Below are positions 39,927 through 52,743 of a DNA stretch of 64,000 nucleotides, piece by piece. Origin of the DNA: Eutrigla gurnardus (Eukaryota > Chordata > Actinopteri > Perciformes > Triglidae); assembly GCA_963514095.1 (NCBI GenBank), contig CAUPSS010000255.1:62001-126000 (forward strand), given 5' to 3'. Position numbers and translations under genes: made by a program. The notes under the pieces are model-generated. The model had not been told where the DNA came from and did not search any database. It was given only the letters and a program-made list of their open reading frames with translations. How positions within the stretch are numbered: the stretch's first letter is position 1; every line of letters begins with the position of its first letter.

Positions 39927-40848
39927 GTGATAGACTGGTTACCTGTCTGTTTCTAAATGTCGGCCCCGTGATAGACTGGTTACCTGTCTGTCTCTACATG
40001 TCTCCCTGTGATAGACTGGTTACCTGTCTGTCTCTACATGTCTCCCTGTGATAGACTGGTTACCTGTCTGTCTCTACATGTCCCCCTGTGAAAGACTGGT
40101 TACCTGTCGGTCTCTACATGTCTCCCTGTGATAGAGTGGTTACCTGTCTGTCTCTACATGTCTCCCTGTGATAGACTGGTTACCTGTCTGTCTCTACATG
40201 TCCCCCTGTGATAGACTGGTTACCTGTCTGTCTCTACATGTCTCCCTGTGATAGACTGGTCACCTGTCTGTCTCTACATGTCTCCCTGTGATAGACTGGT
40301 TACCTGTCTGTCTTTACATGTCTCCCTGTGATAGACTGGTTACCTGTCTGTCTCTCCATGTCTCCCTGTGATAGACTGGTTACCTTTCTGTCTCTACATG
40401 TCTCCCTGTGATAGACTGGTTACCTGTCTGTCTCTACATGTCCCCCTGTGATAGACTGGTTACCTGTCTGTCTCTACATGTCTCCATGTGATAGACTGGT
40501 TACCTGTCTGTCTCTACATGTCTCCCTGTGATAGACTGGTTAACTGTCTGTCTCTACATGTCCCCCTGTGATAGACTGGTTACCTGTCTGTCTCTACATG
40601 TCTCCCTGTGATAGACTGGTTACCTGTCTGTCTCTACATGTCGGCCCCGTGATAGACTGGTTACCTGTCTGTCTCTACATGTCTCCCTGTGATAGACTGG
40701 TTACCTGTCTGTCTCTACATGTCTCCCTGTGATAGACTGGTTACCTGTCTGTCTCTACATGTCCCCCTGTGATAGACTGGTTACCTGTCGGTCTCTACAT
40801 GTCTCCCTGTGATAGACTGGTTACCTGTCTGTCTCCACATGTCTCCAT
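39927..40848 (+). repeat. D cassette copy 10 (diverged)
   Basis: GAAAGAC at 40091 and GATTGG at 40857 keep the standard length. The copy has private changes absent from the other nine: GTTTCTAAATG near 39951, GATAGAGTGG near 40135 and ACCTTTCTG near 40385. It lies 5,151 bp from copy 9, outside the large duplications. Confidence 0.9.
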
Positions 40849-41944
40849 GTGATAGATTGGTTACCTGTCTGTCTCTACATGTCTCCCTGTGATAGACTGG
40901 TTACCTGTCTGTCTCTACATGTCCCCCTGTGATAGACTGGTTACCTGTCTGTCTCTACATGTCTCCCTGTGATAGACTGGTCACCTGTCTGTCTCTACAT
41001 GTCTCCCTGTGATAGACTGGTTACCTGTCTGTCTTTACATGTCTCCCTGTGATAGACTGGTTACCTGTCTGTCTCTCCATGTCTCCCTGTGATAGACTGG
41101 TTACCTGTCTGTCTCTACATGTCTCCCTGTGATAGACTGGTTACCTGTCTGTCTCTACATGTCCCCCTGTGATAGACTGGTTACCTGTCTGTCTCTACAT
41201 GTCTCCATGTGATAGACTGGTTACCTGTCTGTCTCTACATGTCAGCCCTATGATAGACTGGTTACCTGTCTGTCTCTACATGTCAGCCCTGTGATAGACT
41301 GGTTACCTGTCTGTCTCTACATGTCAGCCCTGTGATAGACTGGTTACCTGTCTGTCTGTACATGTCTCCCTGTGATAGACTGGTTACCTGTCTGTCTCTA
41401 CATGTCTCCCTGTGATAGACTGGTTACCTGTCTGTCTCTACATGTCTCCCTGTGATAGACTGGTCACCTGTCTGTCTCTACATGTCTCCCTGTGATAGAC
41501 TGGTTACCTGTCTGTCTTTACATGTCTCCCTGTGATAGACTGGTTACCTGTCTGTCTCTACATGTCTCCCTGTGATAGACTGGTTACCTGTCTGTCTCTA
41601 CATGTCTCCCTGTGATAGACTGGTTACCTGTCTGTCTCTACATGTCCCCCTGTGATAGACTGGTTACCTGTCTGTCTCTACATGTCAGCCCTGTGATAGA
41701 CTGTTCACCTGTCTGTCTCTACATGTCAGCCCTGTGATAGACTGGTTACCTGTCTGTCTCTACATGTCTCCCTGTGATAGACTGGTTACCTGTCTGTCTC
41801 TACATATCGGCCCCATGATAGACTGGTTACCTGTCTGTCTCTACATGTCTCCCTGTGATAGACTGGTTACCTGTCTGTCTCTACATGTCTCCCTGTGATA
41901 GACTGGTTACCTGTCTGTATCTACATGTCCCCCTGTGATAGACT

Positions 41945-43410
41945 GGTTACCTGTCTGTCTCTACATGTCTCCCTGTGATAGACTGGTTACCTGTCTGTCT
42001 CTACATATCGGCCCCATGATAGACTGGTTACCTGTCTGTCTCTACATGTCTCCCTGTGATAGACTGGTTACCTGTCTGTCTCTACATGTCTCCCTGTGAT
42101 AGACTGGTTACCTGTCTGTCTCTACATGTCAGCCCTATGATAGACTGGTTACCTGTCTGTCTCTACATGTCAGCCCTGTGATAGACTGGTTACCTGTCTG
42201 TCTCTACATGTCAGCCCTGTGATAGACTGGTTACCTGTCTGTCTGTATATGTCCCCCTGTGATAGACTGGTTACCTGTCTGTCTCTACATGTCTCCCTGT
42301 GATAGACTGGTTACCTGTCTGTCTCTACATGTCAGCCCTGTGATAGACTGGTTACCTGTCTGTCTCTACATGTCTCCCTGTGATAGACTGGTCACCTGTC
42401 TGTCTCTACATGTCAGCCCTATGATAGACTGGTTACCTGTCTGTCTCTACATGTCAGCCCTGTGATAGACTGGTTACCTGTCTGTCTCTACATGTCAGCC
42501 CTGTGATAGACTGGTTACCTGTCTGTCTGTACATGTCTCCCTGTGATAGACTGGTTACCTGTCTGTCTCTACATGTCTCCCTGTGATAGACTGGTTACCT
42601 GTCTGTCTCTACATGTCAGCCCTGTGATAGACTGGTTACCTGTCTGTCTCTACATGTCTCCCTGTGATAGACTGGTTACCTGTCTGTCTCTACATGTCTC
42701 CCTGTGATAGACTGGTTACCTGTCTGTCTCTACATGTCTCCCTGTGATAGACTGGTTACCTGTCTGTCTCCACATGTCTCCATGTGATAGACTGGTTACC
42801 TGTCTGTCTCTACATGTCAGCCCTATGATAGACTGGTTACCTGTCTGTCTCTACATGTCAGCCCTGTGATAGACTGGTTACCTGTCTGTCTCTACATGTC
42901 AGCCCTGTGATAGACTGGTTACCTGTCTGTCTGTACATTTCTCCCTGTGATAGACTGGTTACCTGTCTGTCTCTCCATGTCTCCCTGTGATAGACTGGTT
43001 ACCTGTCTGTCTCTACATGTCTCCCTGTGATAGACTGGTTACCTGTCTGTCTCTACATGTCCCCCTGTGATAGACTGGTTACCTGTCTGTCTCTACATGT
43101 CTCCATGTGATAGACTGGTTACCTGTCTGTCTCTACATGTCAGCCCTATGATAGACTGGTTACCTGTCTGTCTCTACATGTCAGCCCTGTGATAGACTGG
43201 TTACCTGTCTGTCTCTACATGTCAGCCCTGTGATAGACTGGTTACCTGTCTGTCTGTACATGTCTCCCTGTGATAGACTGGTTACCTGTCTGTCTCTACA
43301 TGTCTCCCTGTGATAGACTGGTTACCTGTCTGTCTCTACATGTCAGCCCTGTGATAGACTGGTTACCTGTCTGTCTCTACATGTCTCCCTGTGATAGACT
43401 GGTTACCTGT
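41945..43410 (+). repeat. Direct repeat at offset 3,188, copy 1
   Basis: This matches about 45,133-46,598. The CTACATATCGG variant (42007 and 45195) and the order of CTGTAC, CAGCCCTAT and CTCTCCATG units agree. Differences noted: CTGTATATG near 42246 against CTGTACATG, GTACATTTC near 42939 against GTACATGTC, and CTTTCTCTAC near 45793 in copy 2. Confidence 0.8.
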
Positions 43411-45132
43411 CTGTCTCTACATGTCTCCCTGTGATAGACTGGTCACCTGTCTGTCTCTACATGTCTCCCTGTGATAGACTGGTTACCTGTCTGTCTTTAC
43501 ATGTCTCCCTGTGATAGACTGGTTACCTGTCTGTCTCTACATGTCTCCCTGTGATAGACTGGTTACCTGTCTGTCTCTACATGTCTCCCTGTGATAGACT
43601 GGTTACCTGTCTGTCTCTACATGTCCCCCTGTGATAGACTGGTTACCTGTCTGTCTCTACATGTCAGCCCTGTGATAGACTGGTCACCTGTCTGTCTCTA
43701 CATGTCAGCCCTGTGATAGACTGGTTACCTGTCTGTCTCTACATGTCAGCCCTGTGATAGACTGGTCACCTGTCTCTCTCTACATGTCAGCCCTGTGATA
43801 GACTGGTTACCTGTCTGTCTCTACATGTCTCCCTGTGATAGACTGGTTACGTGTCTGTCTCCACATGTCTCCATGTGATAGACTGGTTACCTGTCTGTCT
43901 CTACATGTCAGCCCTATGATAGACTGGTTACCTGTCTGTCTCTACATGTCAGCCCTGTGATAGACTGGTTACCTGTCTGTCTGTACATGTCTCCCTGTGA
44001 TAGACTGGTTACCTGTCTGTCTCTACATGTCTCCCTGTGATAGACTGGTTACCTGTCTGTCTCTACATGTCAGCCCTGTGATAGACTGGTTACCTGTCTG
44101 TCTCTACATGTCTCCCTGTGATAGACTGGTTACCTGTCTGTCTCTACATGTCTCCCTGTGATAGACTGGTCACCTGTCTGTCTCTACATGTCTCCTTGTG
44201 ATAGACTGGTTACCTGTCTGTCTTTACATGTCTCCCTGTGATAGACTGGTTACCTGTCTGTCTCTACATGTCTCCCTGTGATAGACTGGTTACCTGTCTG
44301 TCTCTACATGTCAGCCCTGTGATAGACTGGTTACCTGTCTGTCTCTACATGTCCCCCTGTGATAGACTGGTTACCTGTCGGTCTCTACATGTCTCCCTGT
44401 GATAGACTGGTTACCTGTCTGTCTCTACATGTCTCCCTGTGATAGACTGGTTACCTGTCTGTCTCCACATGTCTCCATGTGATAGACTGGTTACCTGTCT
44501 GTCTCTACATGTCAGCCCTATGATAGACTGGTTACCTGTCTGTCTCTACATGTCAGCCCTGTGATAGACTGGTTACCTGTCTGTCTCTACATGTCAGCCC
44601 TGTGATAGACTGGTTACCTGTCTGTCTGTACATGTCTCCCTGTGATAGACTGGTTACCTGTCTGTCTCTACATGTCTCCCTGTGATAGACTGGTTACCTG
44701 TCTGTCTCTACATGTCAGCCCTGTGATAGACTGGTTACCTGTCTGTCTCTACATGTCTCCCTGTGATAGACTGGTTACCTGTCTGTCTCTACATGTCTCC
44801 CTGTGATAGACTGGTCACCTGTCTGTCTCTACATGTCTCCCTGTGATAGACTGGTTACCTGTCTGTCTTTACATGTCTCCCTGTGATAGACTGGTTACCT
44901 GTCTGTCTCTACATGTCTCCCTGTGATAGACTGGTTACCTGTCTGTCTCTACATGTCTCCCTGTGATAGACTGGTTACCTGTCTGTCTCTACATGTCCCC
45001 CTGTGATAGACTGGTTACCTGTCTGTCTCTACATGTCTCCCTGTGATAGACTGGTTACCTGTCTGTCTCTACATGTCTCCCTGTGATAGACTGGTTACCT
45101 GTCTGTCTCTACATGTCCCCCTGTGATAGACT

Positions 45133-46598
45133 GGTTACCTGTCTGTCTCTACATGTCTCCCTGTGATAGACTGGTTACCTGTCTGTCTCTACATATCGGC
45201 CCCATGATAGACTGGTTACCTGTCTGTCTCTACATGTCTCCCTGTGATAGACTGGTTACCTGTCTGTCTCTACATGTCTCCCTGTGATAGACTGGTTACC
45301 TGTCTGTCTCTACATGTCAGCCCTATGATAGACTGGTTACCTGTCTGTCTCTACATGTCAGCCCTGTGATAGACTGGTTACCTGTCTGTCTCTACATGTC
45401 AGCCCTGTGATAGACTGGTTACCTGTCTGTCTGTACATGTCCCCCTGTGATAGACTGGTTACCTGTCTGTCTCTACATGTCTCCCTGTGATAGACTGGTT
45501 ACCTGTCTGTCTCTACATGTCAGCCCTGTGATAGACTGGTTACCTGTCTGTCTCTACATGTCTCCCTGTGATAGACTGGTCACCTGTCTGTCTCTACATG
45601 TCAGCCCTATGATAGACTGGTTACCTGTCTGTCTCTACATGTCAGCCCTGTGATAGACTGGTTACCTGTCTGTCTCTACATGTCAGCCCTGTGATAGACT
45701 GGTTACCTGTCTGTCTGTACATGTCTCCCTGTGATAGACTGGTTACCTGTCTGTCTCTACATGTCTCCCTGTGATAGACTGGTTACCTGTCTTTCTCTAC
45801 ATGTCAGCCCTGTGATAGACTGGTTACCTGTCTGTCTCTACATGTCTCCCTGTGATAGACTGGTTACCTGTCTGTCTCTACATGTCTCCCTGTGATAGAC
45901 TGGTTACCTGTCTGTCTCTACATGTCTCCCTGTGATAGACTGGTTACCTGTCTGTCTCCACATGTCTCCATGTGATAGACTGGTTACCTGTCTGTCTCTA
46001 CATGTCAGCCCTATGATAGACTGGTTACCTGTCTGTCTCTACATGTCAGCCCTGTGATAGACTGGTTACCTGTCTGTCTCTACATGTCAGCCCTGTGATA
46101 GACTGGTTACCTGTCTGTCTGTACATGTCTCCCTGTGATAGACTGGTTACCTGTCTGTCTCTCCATGTCTCCCTGTGATAGACTGGTTACCTGTCTGTCT
46201 CTACATGTCTCCCTGTGATAGACTGGTTACCTGTCTGTCTCTACATGTCCCCCTGTGATAGACTGGTTACCTGTCTGTCTCTACATGTCTCCATGTGATA
46301 GACTGGTTACCTGTCTGTCTCTACATGTCAGCCCTATGATAGACTGGTTACCTGTCTGTCTCTACATGTCAGCCCTGTGATAGACTGGTTACCTGTCTGT
46401 CTCTACATGTCAGCCCTGTGATAGACTGGTTACCTGTCTGTCTGTACATGTCTCCCTGTGATAGACTGGTTACCTGTCTGTCTCTCCATGTCTCCCTGTG
46501 ATAGACTGGTTACCTGTCTGTCTCTACATGTCAGCCCTGTGATAGACTGGTTACCTGTCTGTCTCTACATGTCTCCCTGTGATAGACTGGTCACCTGT
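45133..46598 (+). repeat. Direct repeat at offset 3,188, copy 2
   Basis: Partner of 41,945-43,410. Related CTACATATCGG-led segments occur again at 49547 and 51851, so this block belongs to a family of at least four members spread over 42-52 kb. Confidence 0.8.
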
Positions 46599-46897
46599 CT
46601 GTCTCTACATGTCAGCCCTATGATAGACTGGTTACCTGTCTGTCTCTACATGTCAGCCCTGTGATAGACTGGTTACCTGTCTGTCTCTACATGTCAGCCC
46701 TGTGATAGACTGGTTACCTGTCTGTCTGTACATGTCTCCCTGTGATAGACTGGTTACCTGTCTGTCTCTACATGTCTCCCTGTGATAGACTGGTTACCTG
46801 TCTGTCTCTACATGTCAGCCCTGTGATAGACTGGTTACCTGTCTGTCTCTACATGTCTCCCTGTGATAGACTGGTTACCTGTCTGTCTCTACATGTC

Positions 46898-47620
46898 TCC
46901 CTGTGATAGACTGGTCACCTGTCTGTCTCTACATGTCAGCCCTGTGATAGACTGGTTACCTGTCTGTCTGTACATGTCTCCCTGTGATAGACTGGTTACC
47001 TGTCTGTCTCTACATGTCTCCCTGTGATAGACTGGTTACCTGTCTGTCTCTACATGTCAGCCCTGTGATAGACTGGTTACCTGTCTGTCTCTACATGTCT
47101 CCCTGTGATAGACTGGTTACCTGTCTGTCTCTACATGTCTCCCTGTGATAGACTGGTTACCTGTCTGTCTCTACATGTCTCCCTGTGATAGACTGGTCAC
47201 CTGTCTGTCTCTACATGTCTCCTTGTGATAGACTGGTTACCTGTCGGTCTCTACATGTCTCCCTGTGATAGACTGGTTACCTGTCTGTCTCTACATGTCT
47301 CCCTGTGATAGACTGGTTACCTGTCTGTCTCTACATGTCAGCCCTGTGATAGACTGGTTACCTGTCTGTCTCTACATGTCCCCCTGTGATAGACTGGTTA
47401 CCTGTCGGTCTCTACATGTCTCCCTGTGATAGACTGGTTACCTGTCTGTCTCTACATGTCTCCCTGTGATAGACTGGTTACCTGTCTGTCTCCACATGTC
47501 TCCATGTGATAGACTGGTTACCTGTCTGTCTCTACATGTCTCCCTGTGATAGACTGGTTACCTGTCTGTCTCTACATGTCTCCCTGTGATAGACTGGTTA
47601 CCTGTCTGTCTCTACATGTC
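46898..47620 (+). repeat. 723-bp tandem unit, copy 1 (18 monomers)
   Basis: Eighteen monomers, three of them 41 bp (720 + 3). The unit includes GGTCACC leading to CAGCCCT (46937), a CTGTAC unit, the uncommon CTCCTTGTG (T at 47223), two TCGGTCTC units and CCACATG/CTCCAT. Confidence 0.85.
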
Positions 47621-48240
47621 TCCCTGTGATAGACTGGTCACCTGTCTGTCTCTACATGTCAGCCCTGTGATAGACTGGTTACCTGTCTGTCTGTACATGT
47701 CTCCCTGTGATAGACTGGTTACCTGTCTGTCTCTACATGTCTCCCTGTGATAGACTGGTTACCTGTCTGTCTCTACATGTCAGCCCTGTGATAGACTGGT
47801 TACCTGTCTGTCTCTACATGTCTCCCTGTGATAGACTGGTTACCTGTCTGTCTCTACATGTCTCCCTGTGATAGACTGGTTACCTGTCTGTCTCTACATG
47901 TCTCCCTGTGATAGACTGGTCACCTGTCTGTCTCTACATGTCTCCTTGTGATAGACTGGTTACCTGTCGGTCTCTACATGTCTCCCTGTGATAGACTGGT
48001 TACCTGTCTGTCTCTACATGTCTCCCTGTGATAGACTGGTTACCTGTCTGTCTCTACATGTCAGCCCTGTGATAGACTGGTTACCTGTCTGTCTCTACAT
48101 GTCCCCCTGTGATAGACTGGTTACCTGTCGGTCTCTACATGTCTCCCTGTGATAGACTGGTTACCTGTCTGTCTCTACATGTCTCCCTGTGATAGACTGG
48201 TTACCTGTCTGTCTCCACATGTCTCCATGTGATAGACTGG
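47621..48240 (+). repeat. 723-bp tandem unit, copy 2 (truncated)
   Basis: CAGCCCT at 47660 and CTCCTTGTG at 47946 repeat the first copy at exactly 723 bp. The copy ends at CCACATG/CTCCAT and then runs into CAGCCCTAT instead of three CTCCCT units. Confidence 0.85.
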
Positions 48241-48344
48241 TTACCTGTCTGTCTCTACATGTCAGCCCTATGATAGACTGGTTACCTGTCTGTCTCTACA
48301 TGTCAGCCCTGTGATAGACTGGTTACCTGTCTGTCTCTACATGT

Positions 48345-48946
48345 CAGCCCTGTGATAGACTGGTTACCTGTCTGTCTGTACATGTCTCCCTGTGATAGAC
48401 TGGTTACCTGTCTGTCTCTACATGTCTCCCTGTGATAGACTGGTTACCTGTCTGTCTCTACATATCAGCCCTGTGATAGACTGGTTACCTGTCTGTCTCT
48501 ACATGTCTCCCTGTGATAGACTGGTTACCTGTCTGTCTCTACATGTCTCCCTGTGATAGACTGGTCACCTGTCTGTCTCTACATGTCTCCCTGTGATAGA
48601 CTGGTTACCTGTCTGTCTTTACATGTCTCCCTGTGATAGACTGGTTACCTGTCTGTCTCTACATGTCTCCCTGTGATAGACTGGTTACCTGTCTGTCTCT
48701 ACATGTCTCCCTGTGATAGACTGGTTACCTGTCTGTCTCTACATGTCCCCCTGTGATAGACTGGTTACCTGTCTGTCTCTACATGTCTCCCTGTGATAGA
48801 CTGGTTACCTGTCTGTCTCTACATGTCTCCCTGTGATAGACTGGTTACCTGTCTGTCTCTACATGTCCCCCTGTGATAGACTGGTTACCTGTCTGTCTCT
48901 ACATGTCTCCCTGTGATAGACTGGTTACCTGTCTGTCTCTACATGT
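48345..48946 (+). repeat. 602-bp tandem unit, copy 1 (15 monomers)
   Basis: Fifteen monomers, two of them 41 bp. The order is CAGCCCT, CTGTAC, CTCCCT, CAGCCCT (here with the private CTACATATCAG, C at 48466), then GGTCACC, CTTTACATG and a run of CTCCCT/CCCCCT units. Confidence 0.82.
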
Positions 48947-49548
48947 CAGCCCTGTGATAGACTGGTTACCTGTCTGTCTGTACATGTCTCCCTGTGATAG
49001 ACTGGTTACCTGTCTGTCTCTACATGTCTCCCTGTGATAGACTGGTTACCTGTCTGTCTCTACATGTCAGCCCTGTGATAGACTGGTTACCTGTCTGTCT
49101 CTACATGTCTCCCTGTGATAGACTGGTTACCTGTCTGTCTCTACATGTCTCCCTGTGATAGACTGGTCACCTGTCTGTCTCTACATGTCTCCCTGTGATA
49201 GACTGGTTACCTGTCTGTCTTTACATGTCTCCCTGTGATAGACTGGTTACCTGTCTGTCTCTACATGTCTCCCTGTGATAGACTGGTTACCTGTCTGTCT
49301 CTACATGTCTCCCTGTGATAGACTGGTTACCTGTCTGTCTCTACATGTCCCCCTGTGATAGACTGGTTACCTGTCTGTCTCTACATGTCTCCCTGTGATA
49401 GACTGGTTACCTGTCTGTCTCTACATGTCTCCCTGTGATAGACTGGTTACCTGTCTGTCTCTACATGTCCCCCTGTGATAGACTGGTTACCTGTCTGTCT
49501 CTACATGTCTCCCTGTGATAGACTGGTTACCTGTCTGTCTCTACATAT
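48947..49548 (+). repeat. 602-bp tandem unit, copy 2
   Basis: This repeats 48,345-48,946 in tandem. The CAGCCCT equivalent to 48466 is at 49068 and has the normal ACATGT. The unit ends against the CTACATATCGG monomer at about 49,547. Confidence 0.82.
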
Positions 49549-50034
49549 CGGCCCCATGATAGACTGGTTACCTGTCTGTCTCTACATGTCTCCCTGTGAT
49601 AGACTGGTTACCTGTCTGTCTCTACATGTCTCCCTGTGATAGACTGGTTACCTGTCTGTCTCTACATGTCAGCCCTATGATAGACTGGTTACCTGTCTGT
49701 CTCTACATGTCAGCCCTGTGATAGACTGGTTACCTGTCTGTCTCTACATGTCAGCCCTGTGATAGACTGGTTACCTGTCTGTCTGTACATGTCCCCCTGT
49801 GATAGACTGGTTACCTGTCTGTCTCTACATGTCTCCCTGTGATAGACTGGTTACCTGTCTGTCTCTACATGTCAGCCCTGTGATAGACTGGTTACCTGTC
49901 TGTCTCTACATGTCTCCCTGTGATAGACTGGTCACCTGTCTGTCTCTACATGTCTCCATGTGATAGACTGGTTACCTGTCTGTCTCTACATGTCAGCCCT
50001 ATGATAGACTGGTTACCTGTCTGTCTCTACATGT

Positions 50035-51365
50035 CAGCCCTGTGATAGACTGGTTACCTGTCTGTCTGTACATGTCTCCCTGTGATAGACTGGTTACCTC
50101 TCTGTCTCTACATGTCTCCCTGTGATAGACTGGTTACCTGTCTGTCTCTACATGTCAGCCCTGTGATAGACTGGTTACCTGTCTGTCTCTACATGTCTCC
50201 CTGTGATAGACTGGTCACCTGTCTGTCTCTACATGTCAGCCCTATGATAGACTGGTTACCTGTCTGTCTCTACATGTCAGCCCTGTGATAGACTGGTTAC
50301 CTGTCTGTCTCTACATGTCAGCCCTGTGATAGACTGGTTACCTGTCTGTCTGTACATGTCTCCCTGTGATAGACTGGTTACCTGTCTGTCTCTACATGTC
50401 AGCCCTGTGATAGACTGGTTACCTGTCTGTCTCTACATGTCTCCCTGTGATAGACTGGTTACCTGTCTGTCTCTACATGTCTCCCTGTGATAGACTGGTC
50501 ACCTGTCTGTCTCTACATGTCAGCCCTGTGATAGACTGGTTACCTGTCTGTCTGTACATGTCTCCCTGTGATAGACTGGTTACCTGTCTGTCTCTACATG
50601 TCTCCCTGTGATAGACTGGTTACCTGTCTGTCTCTACATGTCAGCCCTGTGATAGACTGGTTACCTGTCTGTCTCTACATGTCTCCCTGTGATAGACTGG
50701 TCACCTGTCTGTCTCTACATGTCAGCCCTATGATAGACTGGTTACCTGTCTGTCTCTACATGTCAGCCCTGTGATAGACTGGTTACCTGTCTGTCTCTAC
50801 ATGTCAGCCCTGTGATAGACTGGTTACCTGTCTGTCTGTACATGTCTCCCTGTGATAGACTGGTTACCTGTCTGTCTCTACATGTCTCCCTGTGATAGAC
50901 TGGTTACCTGTCTGTCTCTACATGTCAGCCCTGTGATAGACTGGTTACCTGTCTGTCTCTACATGTCTCCCTGTGATAGACTGGTTACCTGTCTGTCTCT
51001 ACATGTCTCCCTGTGATAGACTGGTCACCTGTCTGTCTCTACATGTCTCACTGTGATAGACTGGTTACCTGTCTGTCTTTACATGTCTCCCTGTGATAGA
51101 CTGGTTACCTGTCTGTCTCTACATGTCTCCATGTGATAGACTGGTTACCTGTCTGTCTCTACATGTCTCCCTGTGATAGACTGGTTACCTGTCTGTCTCT
51201 ACATGTCGGCCCCATGATAGACTGGTTACCTGTCTGTCTCTACATGTCTCCCTGTGATAGACTGGTTACCTGTCTGTCTCTACATGTCTCCCTGTGATAG
51301 ACTGGTTACCTGTCTGTCTCTATATGTCGGCCCTGTGATAGACTGGTTACCTGTCTGTCTCTACA
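50035..51365 (+). repeat. Direct repeat at offset 2,709, copy 1
   Basis: This matches about 52,744-54,074. Inside it a 12-monomer, 486-bp unit is tandemly repeated (segments starting at 50082 and 50568; likewise 52791 and 53277). The CTATATGTCGG variant is at 51321 and 54030. A private ACCTCTCTG occurs near 50098 in this copy only. Confidence 0.82.
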
Positions 51366-51765
51366 TGTCAGCCCTGTGATAGACTGGTTGCCTGTCTGTC
51401 TCTACATGTCAGCCCTGTGATAGACTGGTTACCTGTCTGTCTCTACATGTCTCCCTGTGATAGACTGGTTACCTGTCTGTCTCTACATGTCAGCCCTGTG
51501 ATAGACTGGTTACCTGTCTGTCTCTACATGTCTCCCTGTGATAGACTGGTTGCCTGTCTGTCTCTACATGTCAGCCCTGTGATAGACTGGTTACCTGTCT
51601 GTCTCTACATTTCTCCCTGTGATAGACTGGTTACCTGTCTGTCTCTACATTTCTCCCTGTGATAGACTGGTTACCTGTCTGTCTTTACATGTCTCCCTGT
51701 GATAGACTGGTTACCTGTCGGTCTCTACATGTCTCCCTGTGATAGACTGGTTACCTGTCTGTCTC
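50763..51765 (+). repeat. Direct repeat at offset 5,811, copy 1
   Basis: This matches about 56,574-57,576. CTATATGTCGG (51321 and 57132) and the two ACATTTCTCC units (51611 and about 57422) agree, as do the CTCACT, CTTTACATG, CTCCAT and CGGCCCCAT units between them. Confidence 0.82.
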
Positions 51766-52743
51766 TACATGTCCCCCTGTGATAGACTGGTTACCTGTCT
51801 GTCTCTACATGTCTCCCTGTGATAGACTGGTTACCTGTCTGTCTCTACATATCGGCCCCATGATAGACTGGTTACCTGTCTGTCTCTACATGTCTCCCTG
51901 TGATAGACTGGTTACCTGTCTGTCTCTACATGTCTCCCTGTGATAGACTGGTTACCTGTCTGTCTCTACATGTCAGCCCTATGATAGACTGGTTACCTGT
52001 CTGTCTCTACATGTCAGCCCTGTGATAGACTGGTTACCTGTCTGTCTCTACATGTCAGCCCTGTGATAGACTGGTTACCTGTCTGTCTGTACATGTCCCC
52101 CTGTGATAGACTGGTTACCTGTCTGTCTCTACATGTCTCCCTGTGATAGACTGGTTACCTGTCTGTCTCTACATGTCAGCCCTGTGATAGACTGGTTACC
52201 TGTCTGTCTCTACATGTCTCCCTGTGATAGACTGGTCACCTGTCTGTCTCTACATGTCAGCCCTATGATAGACTGGTTACCTGTCTGTCTCTACATGTCA
52301 GCCCTGTGATAGACTGGTTACCTGTCTGTCTCTACATGTCAGCCCTGTGATAGACTGGTTACCTGTCTGTCTGTACATGTCTCCCTGTGATAGACTGGTT
52401 ACCTGTCTGTCTCTACATGTCAGCCCTGTGATAGACTGGTTACCTGTCTGTCTGTACATGTCTCCCTGTGATAGACTGGTTACCTGTCTGTCTCTCCATG
52501 TCTCCCTGTGATAGACTGGTTACCTGTCTGTCTCTACATGTCTCCCTGTGATAGACTGGTTACCTGTCTGTCTCTACATGTCCCCCTGTGATAGACTGGT
52601 TACCTGTCTGTCTCTACATGTCTCCATGTGATAGACTGGTTACCTGTCTGTCTCTACATGTCAGCCCTATGATAGACTGGTTACCTGTCTGTCTCTACAT
52701 GTCAGCCCTGTGATAGACTGGTTACCTGTCTGTCTCTACATGT

